Program-made: the position numbers and the translations under genes
The notes under the pieces: generated by a model
The model's database searches: none
What the model saw: only the letters and a program-made list of their open reading frames with translations
Told to the model about the DNA's origin: nothing
Assembly: GCA_037951105.1 (NCBI GenBank)
Contig: JBAMJV010001376.1
Location: 124,001 to 188,000, forward strand
DNA from: Echinarachnius parma
Lineage: Eukaryota > Echinodermata > Echinoidea > Clypeasteroida > Echinarachniidae
Reading direction: 5' to 3'
Length of the DNA stretch: 64,000 nt
Part shown: in pieces, positions 43,112-54,700 of the stretch
Layout of the letters: every line of letters begins with the position of its first letter
Numbering within the stretch: position 1 is the first letter of the stretch

Positions 43112-43354
43112 TATAAAGGGTATGTTCGATCAAAATCGAAAACATTCTGAGGTGTAGTTACAGTAGTATGATAAATAATGTAATTTATATTTTGTTTGTT
43201 TTGTTTGATTTCAATAGCACCATCCAAGAATTCCATGTTTCAGATTTGGCATTTAGTTTCACATACATAATATTTCTAAGAGAGATTTGTCCTGGTCCTG
43301 TCAATGTCATCCTTTGCATCTCCAATCTGGTGTAGTGGAAAACCGTTCAATTTC

Positions 43355-43460
43355 CATCAAGGTCAGATTCAGAGTCAGACTCAGAGTCAGAGTCAAATTT
43401 GGAGTCAGATTTATAGTCACAGTCAGAGTCAGATTCAGTCATTCAGATTCAGCTGCAGGT
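43355..43460. repeat. (agagtcag)n / gattcagagtcag repeat
   Basis: gtcagattcagagtcagactcagagtcagagtc and similar 6-bp-based reiterations. Confidence 0.85.
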
Positions 43461-43529
43461 CAGAGTCTGTATAATTATGTTGGCTTAGATGCTTTAGCTT
43501 CCCGCTTGTCTGCTGTTCTCCCCTGTGGG

Positions 43530-43615
43530 AGGTTTTTCACACTCTCTCCCCTCCCCCTCCTCCCTCCCCTCCTCCATCCCCTCCTCCCCCTCCCTCTCCT
43601 CCCCCCAAAATGTAA
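43530..43615. repeat. Pyrimidine (CCTCC)n tract
   Basis: ctcccctccccctcctccctcccctcc ... tcctcccccc. The opposite strand is a G-rich purine run. Confidence 0.85.
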
Positions 43616-44128
43616 TGATTTCATCTAACTTGAGCAGGTGGAAGGAGTCCATGCCACATAATAGTAATGTAAGTGTGTTGGGTATCTTGATTTTAGATAT
43701 ACATTTAGCAAGCACATCTAGCCACAAGATTGTTTGAAATATGAATTTTTAAGGTAAAATTTGAACAATCAACCTGTGTAATATAATTTATTATGATGTT
43801 TGTATTATTTATGACCTTTTGGAGTTTGTATTTTTTTAGGGGGCATATGTATTTATTTTAATATATTTTTCTTGTACAATTTGTTTAGGGACCCTTCCAA
43901 TGCAAGTTAATTTGTACTAGTTATATATTACGGCTGAAGTCTCTTTTTTCATCAATTTTGTAGCAAAAGAACAATTATGTGTTCTTTAAATTACTAACTG
44001 CATTGAGTTGAATTAAGAATTGTCATGCAATGTAGAATTTTCATATAATTTTGAATTCTTTCTGTACAATTCAATTCATGTTGTGTAAAGAAGACAGCTG
44101 GGCTGGTACTGTACATGTAGCTATTATA

Positions 44129-44387
44129 CAGGGTGGCCCAAACAAAACGGAACGGGGCATTTCCCAAAATATCAAAATATAGTAACAGAGTAAGTGTGAT
44201 TTATCAGGCACTGACTTGGTAAAAATTGAAAAAAATAGGAACCTGACATCGTGTCACTCAGAGCGTCCTAAAACAAAAAACTTCTTGGTATCATTTTTCA
44301 TTGGAAAAGACACCATATCCGATGGACATAATCATTTTGTTACTATATTTTGGGAAGTGTCCCGTTCCATTTTTTTGGGCCACCCTG
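44129..44387. mobile_element. mariner-type MITE with TA duplication
   Basis: Ends CAGGGTGGCCCAAACAAAA and its inverted match ttttttgggccaccctg, with inverted arms of about 45 bp (continuing to cccaaaatatagtaaca). TA flanks at 44127-44128 and 44388-44389. TA duplications and CAGGGTGGCCCA ends fit the Tc1/mariner superfamily. No transposase. Confidence 0.85.
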
Positions 44388-45512
44388 TATGGGTTAATAA
44401 ATTACAGTATTCATCCATGATAGGTGTCCCATTGAAATCTTTAGAATGTGCCTTCGTTTATAAAACAGAGTGGTATTAAAATAAGATTATTTTTGGTGCA
44501 CAATCATTCCTATATTTACCAGAGGGTATGAACAAAAATGAATGCCATTGACGATTTACTGATAACAATTATTTTCAGTTTGTGTACTGTTTGTGTATAT
44601 TTACGTTCAAATATTATATTGTAGTGCTGAGTTAAAACGTTTACTAAATGCTCTTGAACCTGATAAACGTTTAGCATTTATGACAACAGAATCAATTTTT
44701 CTTTTTTGTTTTGGGTGGAAGAATTATCAACAGATTGGGTACTGTTTTTTGTGGTTGTTTTTTATTTTTTAAATAATTTAATATATATTTATTTAGTAAT
44801 ATTATATTATGGCTCCACATTAACTTTTTTTGCAGTTATCCGTCCATTACATAAGGTTGTTTTTGTTTGTTTACATTTAAATGTTTAGAGACAATGTTTT
44901 CACATTTAGTAAAATAAACGGAATAACTTGGCACTAATATATTCTATGAAAGCCTCTGTGTAAAGCAGTGTTCTAACCACTGACAGTGACAGAGCAACCA
45001 CTTTTATATTAAACGCCATGAACAAAATACACGGGGGCTCAGGGCAATTCGCCCCCGAAATGCAAAAAAGAGCCCCCCAAAATCATAAAAGAGCCCCCAT
45101 AAATTAAAACAAATTTTAGAGTGTTTTTTCATTTAGGCAAGCTTGAAAAGTAGGCCCCGAGAAATAAATATGATTTTTTTCCCTGATTAAACAAATAACT
45201 ATACACTGAATATTCTTTTTTAAATTTTTTTATGTGTCATTGTTTGTAAGAGCTTTACCAACAATATTTCAAGTGTGAAATATTTGTTTTTAATAGATAA
45301 TAATTTTAAAAGTATTCTGCTGAACATTGCAAATTGATTGCTTGAATTATAGTACTGCGCTTTTGCTGCTTGAAATACTGTTCTTACATAATATATTTAT
45401 AAATATATACTTAGTGTCCTCTCTGAATCTAGTGTGGTTTATTTAGTCATTACATTATTAGTATTATTAGTACTATTTTTGTTTTAATTATTTGTTTAAT
45501 TGAAATTTTTTC

Positions 45513-45557
45513 TGGGGGTGGGGGGGGGGGGTGGGGGGTGGGGGGTGGGGGGGGGCA
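45513..45557. repeat. G-rich tract with quadruplex potential
   Basis: gggggtggggggggggggtggggggtggggggtggggg: more than four runs of five or more G separated by single T. Confidence 0.9.
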
Positions 45558-45788
45558 AAGAAATGTGTGCATTAATTGATTATTATTATTTTAATTTTAT
45601 TGTACTATATATAAAGATAGATCTAATGCATTTTGAATTAACTTACATTTAAGATTTATTTTTTATTTGCTAACAGATACATTGTAACATGCATTCTCCA
45701 TTGTTTCAGTTTACTTTGCAATGTACTGTTTTGCTCTGTTTGTTATCAATGTGTCAATACTTTCATCAATGCGTCTATTAGTATATAT

Positions 45789-45940
45789 GCTGTAACTGAC
45801 CTTGATGATCAGATCGAAAATCGGATCAACTAACTTTGATTCACGATCAAAATATTTTCGATTTTTCAGCATGATTGCATGATTGGAAATCGGCATGATC
45901 GGATCCTGATCGAATTCCGATCCGATGATCGGTTACAGCA
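45789..45940. mobile_element. Short copy of the hAT-like tgctgtaactgacc MITE
   Basis: atgctgtaactgaccttgatgatc and gatgatcggttacagcat are inverted ends shared with 20567-21182. It is about 150 bp, lacks the poly-A/T arms and inner hairpin, and shows no clear target duplication. Confidence 0.8.
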
Positions 45941-46763
45941 TGTCTTGTTATTTAATGGAACAGAAAAAACAAATTATTTACCAAAGAAACCACATTTTCG
46001 AATAGCTTTCTTTTCCATTGTAATTAATTTGTTAGCACAGATTACATATCTACTGTACATGTACTGTTACGTTGGAAGTTGGCATTTCTACTTGTGAGAA
46101 TTTACAATTCATTGTTTTTTATCCGACCTTGTCAAAAATCATCCATTCATATATTTATTTATAGTTTTTTAACCAAAAAAAGGCTAGTAACTTGTACATC
46201 AATTAAGTTTGTTTACTAATATATCATGTATGAAGTAAATATTTTTGTTGGATATTTTTGTTTTGTGTGAAATATATGTCTACACTATCTTCACAGGGAA
46301 ACTATTTTTAAAGGGTTGATACTACCAAAGAAACGTTATGCTCTGTTGAATTAGTTGTCAATATTAATTTTGAGTAATTATTTAAATGTATACCTTGCAT
46401 TAACAACAAGATAAAGAGTATTATGTAGAATTATATTGTGTAGTTTGCAATTCATTATCATTTGTACACTTGGGGAGCTTGTTGAATACAATGCGCTGCG
46501 GTTTTTCTTGTCTAAGACTTAGCCTTTTCACACGAGGGCCAAATCCTGTTTGCAATCATTATTGTAATCATGTTTACAATCACAGTGTAATGTTAATGTA
46601 GTTTATGAACTGATGTATGAACATTTTATGCCCTTTGATCCTTTTTCTTTCTATTTAAGAATGAAATATTTAACAATTTATTTCTAATTCTCTGGTCTGA
46701 TGGATTTGTTTTTTCTACAAGAGTTTTTCGTTATTGTATTATGACAAAACACTCTTTTTTTTC

Positions 46764-46966
46764 ACAAAGATTCTCAACTCTAAGTTGGACTAACTACAAA
46801 GCCATTTGTAGCCTTGGAATAAAATATATTAAAAAAGAAAAAAGCAAGAATTTTAGACTTTTCATAAATTTTACATCAAGAACATGAAATCCCCTTTATC
46901 AATTTTGCAAAATGTCCTACTTAAAAGAGTTAAGTTCAACTTAATAGGATCTTTGTGAAACGCCCA
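46764..46966. mobile_element. Family B MITE (gtttcacaaagat ends)
   Basis: tcacaaagattctcaactctaagttggac and its inverted partner gttaagttcaacttaataggatctttgtgaaacgcc enclose an AT-rich core. Confidence 0.7.
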
Positions 46967-48246
46967 CCTTGGCCCATATTCATAAAACCCTGCTAGCTTA
47001 GTTCCATGCAAAGTGCATTTCAAATGGTAAAGTTTTTCTTGTCCCCAATTTGTAGGGTGAAGCTGGTTTAGCATAAGGTAGCTACTAAGTTCACCATAGT
47101 GGGCAACTAAAAGAATGCTTTTGATAAATAGCAACATGTTGCTGGTCAGGCCCTGGTATACATTTATTGTAGGAGGGGTAGGGGGTGTATTTCTTACAAG
47201 GTACTTCTGCAAACCTAAAACTATTGTATCTACTTCAACATACAAACCGATACATACAAGCAACATATAACACCAAATGTTGTTTTGAAAACACGAGTGG
47301 CTTTATTTATGTATTTTAATTTTTTACAAATTGGACACTTACTTATCTCATACATGTACAAGGACAAAGCAAGCAAAGAAAAATTATACAACCGACACTG
47401 CAACATTGAAAGAAAAATGCAAATCTGTAGACCGACTGTGCCGGCGTCGTGATGGATGCAGTTTTGGAGTCGAGCGTCCCCAAGTTGCCATTTTAGATTT
47501 GTCAATGCAGTCCACTTAAATTAAAATTAGTGTTTGTGCAAAAAAAAATATATATATATATATATATAACCTATATTGAGTGTGCCATCGTGATAGAGGC
47601 AATTTTGAAGTCTCTGACAATGCAGTCACTTAAATTCAAATTAGTGAGTGTACAGTATGTGCAAGCATAACTAGGTATGAAAGAAACGAAAGTGATTAGA
47701 AATACCAACAAAACGCTTTTCTTTTCCTACATGTACATTTCTGCATGGATGTGGACTCGGAATGGAAATAATTTACTGATTACATTTCAATCAGAATGAT
47801 GAATAAATCTTAGTTTACTTTAAGTGGCCAACTGCAAAACTCATTTCACAAGATTAGAAATATGCACATCCTAGCATTAAAAAAAAAACCTGTTTTCTTC
47901 TACAAAAGCAAGTAATCTCAATTTAAAAAAAGGATGCACAATTAAAATTGATATAAATTAATTAAAATACTTGTATTTGAAGCGAATTATTAATTGAAAT
48001 TAAATTGTTGGCAAAATCAACAACTTTTTCAGAGACTGATGCATTAAGTCATGCTGTGAGCTATTAGAATACTGATCATTATTGGCACAGGTCGAGAGTT
48101 TTGGCCACATAAAATATACAATTTGATTAAAAATATCAGACTATATCGATCCATATTTTAAATATATCTTGATACCTGTTCTTCTGTTGTTAAAATACTT
48201 TTTAAAATTGTCAACGTAGTCTCTGCTCAATTGGGTAGGCCTTCGA

Positions 48247-48367
48247 GTCCGGCGCAGACTATACCGTTTATCCAACCAGACCAGACTGAAAGCCATGGTC
48301 GGTCTGATTCAGTCGTGGCCGATTGTTGCCAACATGTTGGGTCGAGTCGGCTCTGTCTGTGCCGGGC
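48247..48367. mobile_element. Family C MITE, copy 3 (short)
   Basis: gtccggcgcagac ... ccgattgttgccaacatgttgggtcgagtcggctctgtctgtgccgggc; the right arm is well kept, the left is diverged. Confidence 0.7.
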
Positions 48368-50156
48368 TTTACCCGATTATGTGGTGAAAATTCTCATAAG
48401 AAACAAGAAATGTTCGGTAAAATCCTACACCTTTTATTGTTACCCCTAAACTGAGACTACTGTACAATACACTTATATTAATACAAATGTGAAAATGGCA
48501 TATTAGATCATTCTACATTTTTTGGGAGAGCATTAAAAAGCCGCTTAGCAGACATAAAAAGGTACAATTAAAGTAGGCATTTACATCAGATTCAATAAAA
48601 TGTGGTAGAGGATAGACGTAAAACAAATAACAATCCTGGAATAAAAAATTCATATTGTTCTTTCGACATTCAAATATTTTGTTTGTGTACAGGGATCATA
48701 GACACTTGTTTTTGGACAAACATGTACAGAGTGCTAAAAAGTTTCTTTAAAACAATGCCTACTAAAACCACCTCGCAACAAAGACTTTCTGTTATTAAAA
48801 TGTGCATACACCTTATATCACAATGCAGACGAATACAGATGCACTTATGACCTTTCGAATCTCAAACACGAATCAAACAATACTTCACAAAAAAGTTTGT
48901 TGACACTAGACAGTCCAAGTTCATTACACTTTTTAAGATACACATACACATATACTTGTATGTTAGTAAATGGATACAGGTAAAAATGTCATATTTACAA
49001 ACCTTTTATGACTAAAAAAGACATCCGGCAATTGCCAAAATTGTCTGAAACTGAACAAGTAATCAAAATGGTCATGCAAATTGAAATGTTGTTATTTAAA
49101 GTTACCTTTTTTCAAAGAATCCTATTGAATTGGACCACACTACAAAATGTCTTGGTCATTCATAAAATCATGCCAATTACAGAGAGTAAAAGAAAAAATC
49201 AGTTAATATCTGAAGCTTAATACCGAAAAACATTGCCTAGAATCAAGATATTAAGTAATTCTTTATTTGCGTACAATTAATTTCACTAAGTGCCCCCTAG
49301 TCATTATTTTTGTGGCCGAAGGTTATACATTTATACAAACTAAATTAACACTTGATACAACTCTCATAATAAATTAAAATATTGGGAATCAGTATGTGAA
49401 ATGTAAAAATAAGAAATTCCTAAAACAAGATTATAATTTAAATTAAAATTCATATCTCCGTCATGCAAGAAGTTAATTGGGTTCTCCTTTAAAATCATCA
49501 CATTTCTATTATGTACAAACATATAGCACTATTAAGTTAAAAATCATTAAAAGCAACCCTCTACAATAATATTATATTGACTCGGTCACGTCCTCGAGAA
49601 AATGACACAAAATTTAGAATGTGATTGCATTCAATAAAATTCTTGCATGTCGTACCAAAAAAAAAAGAGCACAATTTATAGATAATAATAAATTTGCCAC
49701 AACACATTTAAAAATAAACAAGTATCATTATGTTATGGAATTCCATTGAATTTATACAAAATATTTCACACTTACTATCAAAGGGAACATACAGAAAAGA
49801 ATGGTCAATACAATCCAGGAGAAGTTGAATTTTTCATTATATAAAAGAATTCAAATTCAAATTCAAAGTCTATAGGAATGACGCTATCGAGGCCTTTGAA
49901 ATTCATGCAATCAATTACAAAGTTCAAAACTAAATTTGTTTACAATGAGAACTGTAAAGGGACAAAGACAGTTGTAACAAATTGTTTTTAAACAGTTAAT
50001 TGCATCTATTGGGGTTGATTGTCCATCAAATACGTAATATCCCTAATAGCAAAGTTTACGATAATACACAAGAGTAAAATCATTGGGTGGTTGTATCATG
50101 AATGAATCGTCTTTTCTTTTCTTTCCTTTCCTATTTATGCTTTGGAATGAACTTAG

Positions 50157-50255
50157 ATGGTATTTCACAAAGATCCCAAGTCGAACTTAACACTAAATTC
50201 CATTATTTTAAAGTCCAACTTAGCGTTAAGATTCACGTGGGATTTTCAGTTCATC
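50157..50255. mobile_element. Family B MITE, small copy
   Basis: ggtatttcacaaagatcccaagtcgaacttaac and gtccaacttagcgttaagattcacgtgggat are imperfect inverted ends. Confidence 0.6.
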
Positions 50256-50744
50256 TACAAGCAAAAACCTCTTTGTTTTTCATAAGATCCATTATCTGGT
50301 AATGACAAATTACAATGGAACAATCATCATATCTTCAATTACAATAAAATTATTATAAATGGTTGTTTAAAAAGATTTTGTCTTAGGTCAAAGCATTTTT
50401 TTCCCTATCATGTCCAATTCTAATTTTATTTCCAAAATTCTACTTTTTAGTATCTGTTCTATGATTACTTTTTTTCTTCTTCTAATTTTCTATGAACTAT
50501 CATGCACATGTATATTTGTTTAAAATCTCCACATATTTCACTAACAGAAATTCTATCAACAAAGAAAGTTTTCAACTTTCGGAAATCTCGATATATAACC
50601 TATTTACAAAGATACAATAATTAGCTCAATCACTGTATAACCTTTTCCTTCATTCTTGTCTTACCTTTTCGGAAAGTGATTAATTCAAATCTTGGGTATC
50701 ACTATTTCTCACCAGATTATTTTTTGTTTCTTTTTGGAGCTTGA

Positions 50745-51115
50745 ACAACACCATAATAGATGATGAAGAAACAAGATTTCAAAGTGAAACTATACCAGCC
50801 ATCCCTTTTTTTCTTAATCACATTTTGAAAAGCGAATTATTTGTCCTTCATTGAAAATTGAAAAGCATCAATGGTAGAAGAAAAATGCATGCATCCCTTA
50901 TCTCAAAATCCCAATATCTGAACAAATTGATTCTTCTTCCTTTCTAAAAAGAAACGAGATTTCAAAGTGATGAATTTAGGCATCCCTTATCTCACAATCT
51001 CAATATCTGAACAATAGATTTCTTTTCTTTTAGGGGAAAAGAAGATTTGTTTTCCTTTTGAGGAAAAAAGAGGAACGAAATTAGATTTCAAAGTGAAGCT
51101 GTACAGGCGATTCTT
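50745..51115. repeat. Degenerate ~110-bp tandem repeat
   Basis: gagatttcaaagtga and atcccttatctcacaatctcaatatctgaaca recur three times with variation (about 50775, 50895-50965, 50975-51095). Confidence 0.6.
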
Positions 51116-51729
51116 TCTCTCATAATAATCCATTCATTGTAATACAAATCATTCATCATACACTTTTACAACCATTGCAAACTGGAATAAAAATAAAAAT
51201 AAAATAAAAATACCATCACGCAGAAAACTACAAACACACCGAACAAGCATATATCAACAAAAAGGTGAAGCAACCATTCAATTTTTATCTTTACAAAAAA
51301 AAAAAGCTCCACCTTTGACAACAAACATATACAATTCGTTTTTTGTTAGGAATTCTAAAAATAGATGTGACACGTGACTGCTGTCAAGGTATTGACATAT
51401 TCACAGCACCGATATAAATCGCTAGATGAAGCCAAGCCCCGTCGAGTCCGAGGCAAGTGGATGCCATCTTGGGACTCCCATTATATAAATCCGTTTGAAA
51501 GTAGAAAGGTACTTGCAGACTTTCTCGTGTTGTGTTCTCTCCATCTGTGCTAATAACAAATGTGCTAAAAATGACAATGACTAGAAACGACCTGAACAAT
51601 ATCGATACATCTCGAGAGTCGCAAGATGGCCGCACAGTGTCTTCACCCCTGTAGACCAGAAACTTGAGTAGCGTATACCCCATCCAGCAATTCATATCGG
51701 TGATTCACAGGGTTGGATTTGTGTTGAGC

Positions 51730-54700
51730 TCAGACTGACCCGACGCTGATTGGAGGTGGCGACGTTTGGGAGACACTCGTTGGTTCCGCCTGCGAAATGC
51801 AACCATAAAAACAAAATTAATATGCAAATCTATATAGAAAAATATATTAATAAACACTTCAAACCCAACACTGACTCTAAATCCAGCTCTAAACTCACAC
51901 TCAAACCCCAACACCAACTCGTACTACTCACTTCTACCGTAACACCAATTCTGAACTCATACTCCAACCCTAACACCAACTCTAAACTCATACTCCAACC
52001 CTAACACCAACTCTAACTCCAGCTCTAAACTAATGCTTTAGCCCTAACACCAACTCTGACTGCATACTTTAACCCTAACAACGATTCTAAACTCATACTA
52101 CAACTCTAACTAACACCAACTCTTATCTCATACTCTAACCCTAACACCAGCTCTAAGCTCACAATTACATATTAACACCAACTCTAAATCCAGCTCTAAG
52201 TCCTAACATCAACTCTATAATAATTACCTGTGCTGGTTCTCCATTAGTGGTTCCGTTGCTCTCTGGTTGGGGTGCAGGAGCCTTGACAGGTGCGGCGTCA
52301 GGGGGTGTCACACACACATACCTAACCCCAAGCCCAACACTAACTCTAAATCCAACTCTAAACTCACACTACAACCCTAAATTCAAACCCTAATACCAAT
52401 TCTAAATGCAGCTCTCAGTCCTAACACCAACTCCACAATAATTACCTGTCCTGGTTCTCCATTAGTGGTTCTGTTGCTCTCTGGTTGTGGTGCAGGGGCC
52501 TTGACAGGTGCGGCGTCAGGGGGTGTCACACACACAACAGGTGGTGGTGGTGCTTTCACCTCTGGTTCCTGTATCCATATAAGCCCATCACTAAATTCAG
52601 CTCTAAACTCATACTTAAACCCAAACACCAAATCTGACTGCATACTACATCCCTAACACCAACTCATAATTCAACTCTAAATACAGCTCTTAACATCAAC
52701 TATTACCTGTGCTGGTTCTCCGTTAGTGGTTCCGTTGCTCTCTGGTTGAGGTGCAGGGGCCTTGACAGGTGCGGCATCAGGGGGTGTCACACACACACAA
52801 CAGGTGGTGGTGGTGCTTTCACCTCTGGTTCCTGTATCCATATAAGCCCATCACTAAATTCAGCTCTAAACTCATACTTAAACCCAAACACCAAATCTGA
52901 CTGCATACTACATCCCTAACACCAACTCATAATTCAACTCTAAATACAGCTCTTAACATCAACTATTACCTGTGCTGGTTCTCCGTTAGTGGTTCCGTTG
53001 CTCTCTGGTTGAGGTGCAGGGGCCTTGACAGGTGCGGCATCAGGGGGTGTCACACAGACAACAGGTGGTGGTGGTGCTTTCACCTCGGGTTCCTGTATCC
53101 GTAAGAATAACAGTATATGTAATGTCTTATTTTTAGTTCCAGATATGTGGAGGCGTTGTGGCACGATTTGGATAAGCGTTTGACTTCCAATCACGGGACT
53201 CACAGGAGTTTCCTACCAAATTGATGCCCTGGCATTGATGTCCTTTAAGCAAGGGATATCCAAAAGGCTGCTCTCTAGCCAGGAGTATAAAAAGGTATTA
53301 TGTCGATGCCCAAGATTTTGTCTGGGGGACAAGGCTTCCATTCCCTAGGGTATGTGGTTCCTGTACTAGATTTGGAGGGAAAAAACCTTGATCGTCGAGG
53401 AAATTTAACTATCCACCACAGGATTACTGGCCCAATGCTTTTATTTAATCAGAACTTGGGTTCCTGTAAATACACAACAGAGTTTTTAATTAGATGTGTA
53501 TATTTTTTTTTCAGTGAGAACAATCAAAACTGACCATGACTCTGTTATTATGTACAGCGCTTAGAGATGATGCTTTTCCAATATAGCACTCGCATTATAA
53601 TTAATATCACCAAACTAGATAAACGTGATGGTATTCACCTGTGCCTGAGCTGGTTCCGGTTCACTTGCTGCTGGCTCTACTGGGGCAGCATCTATTAAAA
53701 GAGAGAATAAAATGAAACAAAATATTGGTCATTAGTGTCAGTAACCGTGAAAGAATACACAGGGAGCTCACGGCAATTTAGTCCTCAAAATATAAAAAAG
53801 AGACACTGATTTGCATAACTGCAAAGGTAAAATTTTGTGGAGTGCTTTTTTTTTTATTGCACGAAAGCTTGAAAAGTAGGCCCTGAAAAATAAATTTTGA
53901 TTTTGATTTTTGTTTTACCTGGTTAGTAAAAAGGAAGTTTAATGTAACTGGGAAAGAGGTGGGGTCAATTTTTTCCTGTTGTATCTGATATTATAAAATC
54001 ATCCCTTTTCAAATATTATAAAATGCAGTCAACCTTGCCCAAATGTTAATGGTACTATTTTGGCTATTTGGTTACCTTTTCTTTTTTTTTCAACCCATGT
54101 AACACGTCAAAATTTGCCCATGCCAGTGAAACTTTTTTTCTGCATTTCTAATGGATTTGAGGTATCCCAATATTACATTGTTAAAATATGTTAGCAGCTG
54201 AAATTCCCCCATCACTGCACTGGCATAGAACGTTAAACGATTCCTTCGTTCTTCTGCATATCTGTGCAAGTGAGAACTATACAGTCTACATCTACATACA
54301 TGTCCCAGGGGGGTTTTGCATTAAGAGTTGCGAATAATCGCAAAGTTGCGTTTAATTGCAAGTCAGGAAATATGAGCACTTGAGCCAATCAGAATTGCAC
54401 ATTTTGTGACTTGCGATTAATCGCAACTTTGCGTTTGATCGCAACTCTTTGTGCAACACCCCCCTGGTCTATCGTACGACACCAAACTTTTGGCATCCAC
54501 AACACATAATTCTTAGTAGACATCCACAACAAGTAATTTTTTCATACAAATGTTGCATGATGTTAATATCACGACACCAGTAAGAAAAAAAGTTTTGTAG
54601 ATCTGTCGTGGCATAAAATAGGCTAGTCAGAATTTCAAGCCACAACAGATTTTTCGTCGCACGACACAAATTACTTTGTACGACTGTTGTACAACAGTGC

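Larger units (their letters stand above)
43640..51729. other. AT-rich non-coding region, possibly holding a long 3' UTR of the - strand Pro-rich gene
   Basis: No supported exon on either strand apart from listed repeats. On the - strand a 3' UTR following the stop at 51730 would run leftwards; candidate AATAAA signals (TTTATT on this strand) lie at about 49262 and 47301, none compelling. Also present: a (TA)n run at about 47550-47568 and the agagcccccc repeat at 45030-45160. Confidence 0.35.

Noticed and set aside
51900-52200. Interstitial telomere repeat (ccctaacac)
   Set aside because: The repeat period is about 25-31 bp with ccctaa only as part of each unit; no run of the hexamer is present.
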